10,322 nt of DNA from JBHIER01 sp046760705 [NCBI: bacterium] (GTDB lineage Bacteria > JBHIER01 > G020348925): NCBI GenBank assembly GCA_046760705.1, contig JBHIER010000075.1:1-10322 (forward strand). Direction: 5' to 3'. The notes beneath the pieces were generated by a model. The model worked only from the letters and a program-made list of their open reading frames with translations, searched no databases and was not told where the DNA came from. The position numbers and the translations under genes were made by a program. How positions within the stretch are numbered: position 1 is the stretch's first letter; every line of letters begins with the position of its first letter. Positions 7,022-10,322 of the stretch are shown in pieces.

Positions 7022-7463
7022 ATCTTTCTCTGAACCCCCTTTCCATCTCCCGCTGGGCGTCACGCTCAGCAATGGCCCGTCGCTTGTCGTACTCCTTTTT
7101 CCCTCTCACCAAGGCCAGCTCCACCTTCGCATTTCCGCGGTTGAAATATAACTTCAGGGGGACCAACGTGAGCCCCTTCTCCTGGACCTTGCCCATCAGG
7201 CGCCGAATCTCAAATCTGTGCAGCAGGAGCTTCCGTTTCCGCTTGGGATCGGGGTTGTACCGGTTCCCCTGTTCGTAGGGACTGATGTGCATACCGTAGA
7301 GGTAGACCTGCCCGTTTTCAACCCGGGCATAACTGTCCTTAAGGTTGGCCCGTCCCAGGCGGAGGGATTTAACCTCAGTGCCCGTCAAAACGATACCCGC
7401 CTCACTGGTCTGCAGAATATGGTAATCGCGCCGGGCTTTGCGATTTGTGGCAATAACATCCAT
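7011..7463 (-). CDS. smpB: SsrA-binding protein SmpB
   Basis: A 150-residue partner of tmRNA (SsrA). It delivers alanyl-tmRNA to stalled ribosomes and mimics the missing codon-anticodon arm, so trans-translation can free the ribosome and tag the peptide. Canonical segments are [10 protein letters not shown] (7-16), [19 protein letters not shown] (28-46), [20 protein letters not shown] (59-78) and the basic C-terminal tail from GKKEYDKR (121-128) to the end, which enters the mRNA channel. The chosen ATG at 7463 has AGGAG five bases upstream and gives the usual family length; an in-frame TTG at 7514 would extend the protein by 17 residues through the promoter -10 region and is unlikely. It is the first gene of the operon. 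No tmRNA gene was recognised in the window. Confidence 0.97.
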   Translation of the reverse strand: MDVIATNRKARRDYHILQTSEAGIVLTGTEVKSLRLGRANLKDSYARVENGQVYLYGMHISPYEQGNRYNPDPKRKRKLLLHRFEIRRLMGKVQEKGLTLVPLKLYFNRGNAKVELALVRGKKEYDKRRAIAERDAQREMERGFRERYER

Positions 7464-7485
7464 TTTCGCTCCTAAAACTCGCCTC

Positions 7486-7514
7486 AATATATGATGCACC
7501 AGAATTTTAGGCAA
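7486..7514 (-). promoter_or_regulatory. sigma70-type promoter of the smpB operon
   Basis: Minus strand: -35 TTGCCT (7509-7514; 4 of 6) and -10 TATATT (7486-7491; 5 of 6), with exactly 17 bases between. Transcription would start near 7479, leaving a leader of about 16 bases that contains the AGGAG ribosome site of smpB. It is divergent from the tRNA-Leu promoter. Confidence 0.55.
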
Positions 7515-7522
7515 TAAAAAAC

Positions 7523-7551
7523 TTGACTTTCATAAGGGAAAGTATTATTTT
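7523..7551 (+). promoter_or_regulatory. sigma70-type promoter for tRNA-Leu
   Basis: Plus strand: -35 TTGACT (7523-7528; 5 of 6) and -10 TATTTT (7546-7551; 4 of 6), 17 bases apart. The start would be near 7558, about 17 bases before the tRNA. An alternative -10, TATTAT (7543-7548), fits the consensus better but gives a 14-base spacer, which is too short. Confidence 0.5.
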
Positions 7552-7574
7552 TATCTGTGTGTATTCTTATATTT

Positions 7575-7659
7575 GCCGAAGTGGTGGAATTTGGTAGACG
7601 CGCTGCGTTCAGGGCGCAGTGCCCGTATGGGCGTGGGGGTTCAAATCCCCCCTTCGGCA
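7575..7659 (+). tRNA. tRNA-Leu (anticodon CAG)
   Basis: A class II tRNA of 85 bases. Acceptor GCCGAAG (7575-7581) pairs with CTTCGGC (7652-7658), followed by discriminator A at 7659. The D-arm carries GGTAGACGCG. The anticodon stem CTGCG/CGCAG encloses the loop TTCAGGG, giving anticodon CAG, which reads CUG leucine codons. A long variable arm TGCCC-GTAT-GGGCG and the T-arm GGGGGTTCAAATCCCCC complete the leucine-type fold. The bases after the discriminator are CTT, so CCA is not encoded and must be added after transcription. Confidence 0.98.
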
Positions 7660-7666
7660 CTTACAA

Positions 7667-7704
7667 GAAGGGTCATAACGGCCAGGTTATGGCCTTCTGT
7701 CTTT
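7667..7704 (+). terminator. Rho-independent terminator after tRNA-Leu
   Basis: GAAGGGTCATAAC (7667-7679) pairs with GTTATGGCCTTC (7686-7697), giving a 12-bp stem with one bulged G and one G-T wobble and a 6-base loop GGCCAG. The T-rich tail TGTCTTT (7698-7704) follows. It starts 8 bases after the tRNA, so it probably ends the tRNA transcript and separates it from the following gene. Confidence 0.7.
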
Positions 7705-7731
7705 GATCAAATGCTCAGATAGCTCTATTTT
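7703..7731 (+). promoter_or_regulatory. possible promoter of the unknown plus-strand gene
   Basis: TTGATC (7703-7708) and TATTTT (7726-7731) are 17 bases apart, each matching 4 of 6 consensus positions. The -10 is identical to the one proposed for tRNA-Leu. It lies just past the tRNA terminator and about 35 bases ahead of the ATG at 7766, so the unknown gene could be transcribed on its own. This is a weak call from sequence alone. Confidence 0.35.
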
Positions 7732-7765
7732 ACAAAACATTAGAAATAGGAGATGGGGAGTCTGA

Positions 7766-8551
7766 ATGCTGAAGAGAATTAAATTTGGCAACGAAGAGAT
7801 TCGGGAGATAGATACCTACTGTCGATGTATGGACAAGAGTTTTCCTCACGACTATTTTAAGGCAAAAAGGAAAGGGGCACAGAGATTTACAAGTATCTTA
7901 CGGTCCTATGTGTACGCCCTCTCCCTCTGTTATAAAGAGATCAATGTCAAGCCAAGGTTTATGGACAGGGACGTGGTCAAAGCAAAATTGAAAGAGTTCG
8001 TCACTAATAAGAGTTGTGAAATTGATACGGACCTGGTCAAGGAGGTCATCTTAGATATTATGGGGGAGAAACAGATCATCGAAGCTCATGGATTATGGAT
8101 CCCCCTGCAGTCCATCTACTCCGGAGATCTGATCGCGGCTTTGAGCGACGCTCTGCCGAAGTATTCAAAGCCGAAGGAACTGGAGCGATTTGACCGGGAT
8201 GAACTGATCAGAAAGGAGGCTTTCACTCAGATTGAGGAGATCTTTAGAAAAGAGAAGGTCGATCGAGCAAAGATCACTGAGAAACAGTTTGATGCCCTCC
8301 TGAAAAAATATGACAAGACAGATATCCTGAAGGCATTCTCCAATAATATCGAGAAGATACTCCAGCGTTACGATCAGTGTAAGGAGAGCGAGGAGAGAAC
8401 GACCTTTATGAGGGAACTCTGTGCGCGACCCTCGCTGCGATCGCTCTCTGCTGAAGAGATCGAGAAGTTGGCCAAGTATGGGTACAAATTTCAGATCATC
8501 GACAAAGGGAAAAAGAGCGAGCGTGTCGTCATTTCGAAAGCCCGAGCTTGA
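7766..8551 (+). CDS. unknown protein, lysine/glutamate-rich, possible winged-helix segment
   Basis: I do not recognise this 261-residue protein. Its ATG follows GGGGAG at a 5-base spacing, and AGGAG lies a little further upstream. No signal peptide or membrane helix is visible, so it is probably cytosolic. The composition is rich in K, E, D and I, and mostly helical. C19-R-C21 lies near the N-terminus. Residues 68-118 read as two or three helices followed by a hydrophobic beta-like stretch (KQIIEAHGLWIPLQSIY, 102-118), which could be a winged helix and so nucleic-acid binding; this is a guess from pattern. Residues 138-210 are charged helices with possible coiled-coil character, and the basic tail (240-261) is beta-like. 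The gene is AT-richer than its surroundings (40-45% G+C in most lines I counted, against about 60%). It is the only plus-strand protein gene, next to a tRNA, and converges on skp, so horizontal acquisition is possible. Confidence 0.8.
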   Translation: MLKRIKFGNEEIREIDTYCRCMDKSFPHDYFKAKRKGAQRFTSILRSYVYALSLCYKEINVKPRFMDRDVVKAKLKEFVTNKSCEIDTDLVKEVILDIMGEKQIIEAHGLWIPLQSIYSGDLIAALSDALPKYSKPKELERFDRDELIRKEAFTQIEEIFRKEKVDRAKITEKQFDALLKKYDKTDILKAFSNNIEKILQRYDQCKESEERTTFMRELCARPSLRSLSAEEIEKLAKYGYKFQIIDKGKKSERVVISKARA

Positions 8552-8570
8552 GAGGGGGCCCATCTCCCTC
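8552..8570. terminator. possible hairpin between convergent genes
   Basis: GAGGGGG (8552-8558) and CTCCCTC (8564-8570) form a 7-bp stem with one G-T wobble and a CCCAT loop, directly after the stop of the unknown gene and 26 bases past the skp stop. There is no T-run on either side, so intrinsic termination is doubtful. Confidence 0.25.
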
Positions 8571-8596
8571 CGGAGTGAACCGCATCTGCGTCTGAC

Positions 8597-9142
8597 CTAT
8601 TCTGTCTCTTTGTTCAGTTCTTCGATAACTTGATCCGTCAGATCGAAGGTCGGTTTCGCATAAACGAGGCCGCCGCCCACGGCGTCAAAGATGAAGGTGT
8701 AATTCTCTTCTTCCCCGATCTTTTTGAGAATGGCATCGATCTTCTCAATGATCGGTTTGGTCAATTCCTCATTGCTCCTGATGGCCTCGCCCTGGGGTCC
8801 CCAAATACTGGTCACGAACTGCTGGTACTCGGCGTACTTGGCCTGAAGGGTCTGTTCCTTCTCCCTCTTCTTCTCCTCACTCAGCAGAAGGCTCTGAGCG
8901 TCCAACTCTTTCTGGAGGTCTTCGACCTCTTTTTTCATAGCTTCAGCCTTCTTCTCCCATTCGGCCACCTCCCTATCGAGCTTGGCTTGAGCGTCGGCAG
9001 TACCCTTGTAAGAGCGGAAGATCCTCTGCGAGTCGATGTAGCCGATCTTCAGATCGGCAGCCCGACCCCTTACAGAGGGGACGAGGAGCATCCCAAATCC
9101 CAGAGTTACTGCCCACAGCAGAGAGCGACGAACAGACAGCAT
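8597..9142 (-). CDS. skp: Skp/OmpH-family periplasmic chaperone
   Basis: A 181-residue exported protein. Skp is a trimeric, jellyfish-shaped chaperone that holds unfolded outer-membrane proteins in the periplasm on their way to the BAM complex. A signal peptide is evident: R5-R6, a hydrophobic core (7-22) and a small-residue cleavage area near RAAD (27-30). The mature protein begins with the family's beta strand KIGYIDSQRIFRSYKG (32-47). A long, highly charged alpha-helical coiled-coil region (about 48-140) follows, then the closing strands YTFIFDAVGGGLVYA (148-162) and DLTDQVIEELN. The ATG at 9142 follows AAGGAGG at a 5-base spacing; a longer reading to 9241 lacks this support and buries the signal peptide. 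It lies 99 bases downstream of bamA, the classical neighbour. Sequence in this family is weakly conserved, so the call rests on architecture plus context. Confidence 0.93.
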   Translation of the reverse strand: MLSVRRSLLWAVTLGFGMLLVPSVRGRAADLKIGYIDSQRIFRSYKGTADAQAKLDREVAEWEKKAEAMKKEVEDLQKELDAQSLLLSEEKKREKEQTLQAKYAEYQQFVTSIWGPQGEAIRSNEELTKPIIEKIDAILKKIGEEENYTFIFDAVGGGLVYAKPTFDLTDQVIEELNKETE

Positions 9143-9241
9143 GGTTTCCTCCTTGAAAAGAGTGAAAATCGAAAAGGCCCTATCTTGAAATGAACCGAAC
9201 GTGAAGGTATGATAAGTGGAGTTACTCCCTTTGACCCGCAT

Positions 9242-10322
9242 CTAAAAAGCTGTGCCCATCTGAAAATGGGGTTGCCACTCCCCCTTCTTCTGCTCAAAGA
9301 GATCGTCCAGTCGGTAGGCCAGATCGATGCCGATCAGCCCGATCATGGGGGCCACGACGCGAATTCCGAAGCCGACGCTCCTCTGCAGATCGAAGGGATC
9401 GGTCTCCGAGAGGGTGGCCCAGGCGTTCCCGGCATCGGCGAAGAGAACCCCGTAGATCTGGTGTTCCACTATGGGGAACTGGCCCTCTAAGGTGAAGATG
9501 AGCATTGTTCTTCCGCCGATTTCCGTCTTTTGGCTCCGCGGGCCCACCGATCGATCGTCATACCCTCTGATTATTCCGTCGAAACTTGTCCCTCCTGGAA
9601 AGAACCGTTCGCTGAAAGGTACATAGTCCGAGGAGCCGAAACTGCGGACGATCCCACCCTGCCCCTTCAACATGAGCGTCAGTCTCTTGTACATGGGGAA
9701 GTACCAGTACACGTCCAACGTGTGCTTATGATAGTCGTAATCTCCCCCCAGAGGCCCCCCGGCCAACTGAATATAGTAGGAGTTGACCGAGCCCGAGGTG
9801 GCAAACTCGGGCAGGTCCCGACTGTCGCGGGTGAGGGAGAAGCTGATACTGGATGTGGTGCGCGGCCACTTGATGTCCAGAAGCTCTGGAGGGGCCCTCT
9901 CAGGGTCGATGTCCGTATACTGCACCTGTTCCCAGCGGTAGATTCCGTACAGTCTGAAGTAGTCGTCAGGCCATTTCAGCCGTCGGCCCACCTTCAACGC
10001 CGTTCCTGTTCTCCGTTCGTTGTAGTACGTGGTCCAGTTCCTGGAGGAGCGGTAGACATCGACCCCCATGCTGGTCCGGGTGCCGAAGAGCCACGGCTCC
10101 GAAAATCCGAAGCGGATCGTCTTCCTGATCTGACCGAAGTCCCAGGCGAAGTCGAGCCGCTGCCCCATCCCCCTGAAATTGGGGATGGAAAGCCCAATGG
10201 AGCCGACCACCTTGTCCCGAGCACTGTAGCCGGCGGCAAAATTTGCCTGACCAGTCGGCTTCTCTTCCACTCGGAAGGTGAGATCGATGTCCCCATTCTC
10301 CAGGGGCTCGGGCTCGATCTGA
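9242..10322 (-). CDS. bamA: BamA outer-membrane protein assembly factor, C-terminal barrel (5' end beyond window)
   Basis: The reading frame enters from the right edge without a start, and about 359 C-terminal residues are visible. BamA is the Omp85 barrel that folds and inserts outer-membrane proteins. The first visible stretch (ENGDIDLTFRVEEKPTG) matches the end of the last POTRA repeat, and the rest is the 16-strand barrel. The L6 signature appears as IRGYDDRS (VRGF/IRGY motif), preceded by FFPGG. The strand segment SFSLTRDSRD and the C-terminal beta signal ending in HFQMGTAF, with terminal Phe, are also typical. The upstream POTRA domains and start lie outside. skp follows after 99 bases, the conserved bamA-skp order. 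A TamA-type paralogue is possible, but the skp neighbour favours BamA. Confidence 0.95.
   Translation of the reverse strand, partial: QIEPEPLENGDIDLTFRVEEKPTGQANFAAGYSARDKVVGSIGLSIPNFRGMGQRLDFAWDFGQIRKTIRFGFSEPWLFGTRTSMGVDVYRSSRNWTTYYNERRTGTALKVGRRLKWPDDYFRLYGIYRWEQVQYTDIDPERAPPELLDIKWPRTTSSISFSLTRDSRDLPEFATSGSVNSYYIQLAGGPLGGDYDYHKHTLDVYWYFPMYKRLTLMLKGQGGIVRSFGSSDYVPFSERFFPGGTSFDGIIRGYDDRSVGPRSQKTEIGGRTMLIFTLEGQFPIVEHQIYGVLFADAGNAWATLSETDPFDLQRSVGFGIRVVAPMIGLIGIDLAYRLDDLFEQKKGEWQPHFQMGTAF

Noticed and set aside
7575-8551. Integrated element with att site at tRNA-Leu
   Set aside because: No integrase is present, and no second copy of the tRNA 3' end was seen beyond the unknown gene. Only the composition and position hint at transfer.
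8630-9193. 187-codon open frame on the plus strand
   Set aside because: It is antisense to skp. Its leucine-rich, hydrophobic look is what the complement of Lys/Glu-rich coiled-coil codons gives.
9143-9241. Separate promoter for skp, and GGAGTTACTCC hairpin in the bamA-skp gap
   Set aside because: TATCAT is a fair -10, but no -35 is found at the right distance, and the inverted repeat has only 4-5 bp. Read-through from bamA is simpler.

Overview
The window looks like chromosomal DNA of a diderm (Gram-negative-type) bacterium. It carries an outer-membrane assembly barrel (BamA) next to a Skp/OmpH-type periplasmic chaperone, plus peptidoglycan genes. G+C is high (about 60% in the lines I counted) in the conserved genes. 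The intergenic gaps contain short GTCATTCCGAGC-type and GTAGTGTAGGGGC-type repeat motifs of the kind I associate with genomes of uncultured bacterial lineages. I cannot name the phylum; an uncultured FCB-type or deltaproteobacterial-type lineage would fit, but this is a guess.

Layout from left to right. A tRNA-Pro(UGG) is cut by the left edge (1-61, minus) and has a good upstream promoter. A repeat-bearing gap follows (62-319). Next is a large membrane GT-C protein of the STT3/AglB/PglB oligosaccharyltransferase type (320-2605, minus), then a second repeat-bearing gap (2606-2843). A compact minus-strand gene run follows, transcribed right to left: smpB, an exported N-acetylmuramoyl-L-alanine amidase, murI, rph, rdgB, and after an 83-base gap a four-helix SMR/ArnE-like membrane protein. 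A clear sigma70-type promoter sits just upstream of smpB. Back to back with it is the promoter of a plus-strand tRNA-Leu(CAG), which ends in a hairpin terminator. Next comes the only plus-strand protein gene, an AT-richer gene of unknown function (7766-8551). It converges on skp (8597-9142, minus), which lies downstream of bamA; bamA leaves the window at the right edge.

How the genes fit together. The smpB run combines ribosome rescue (SmpB), cell-wall turnover (amidase), D-glutamate supply (MurI), tRNA 3'-end processing (RNase PH) and nucleotide-pool cleaning (RdgB). Short overlaps and gaps (11-base overlap, 7, 9, 4-base overlap) argue for one transcript. BamA and Skp act together in outer-membrane protein biogenesis. 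The STT3-like protein and the small SMR/ArnE-like protein could form a glycan-transfer pair, one transferring and one flipping a lipid-linked sugar, but this rests only on proximity and family resemblance.

Most of the window is conserved housekeeping DNA. The parts worth a second look are the unknown AT-richer gene beside tRNA-Leu, the STT3 protein with a divergent catalytic-site motif (DWNLG where WWDYG is usual), the SMR-like protein that lacks the membrane glutamate of drug exporters, and the repeat-bearing gaps on both sides of the STT3 gene. I see no CRISPR array, insertion sequence or phage module.
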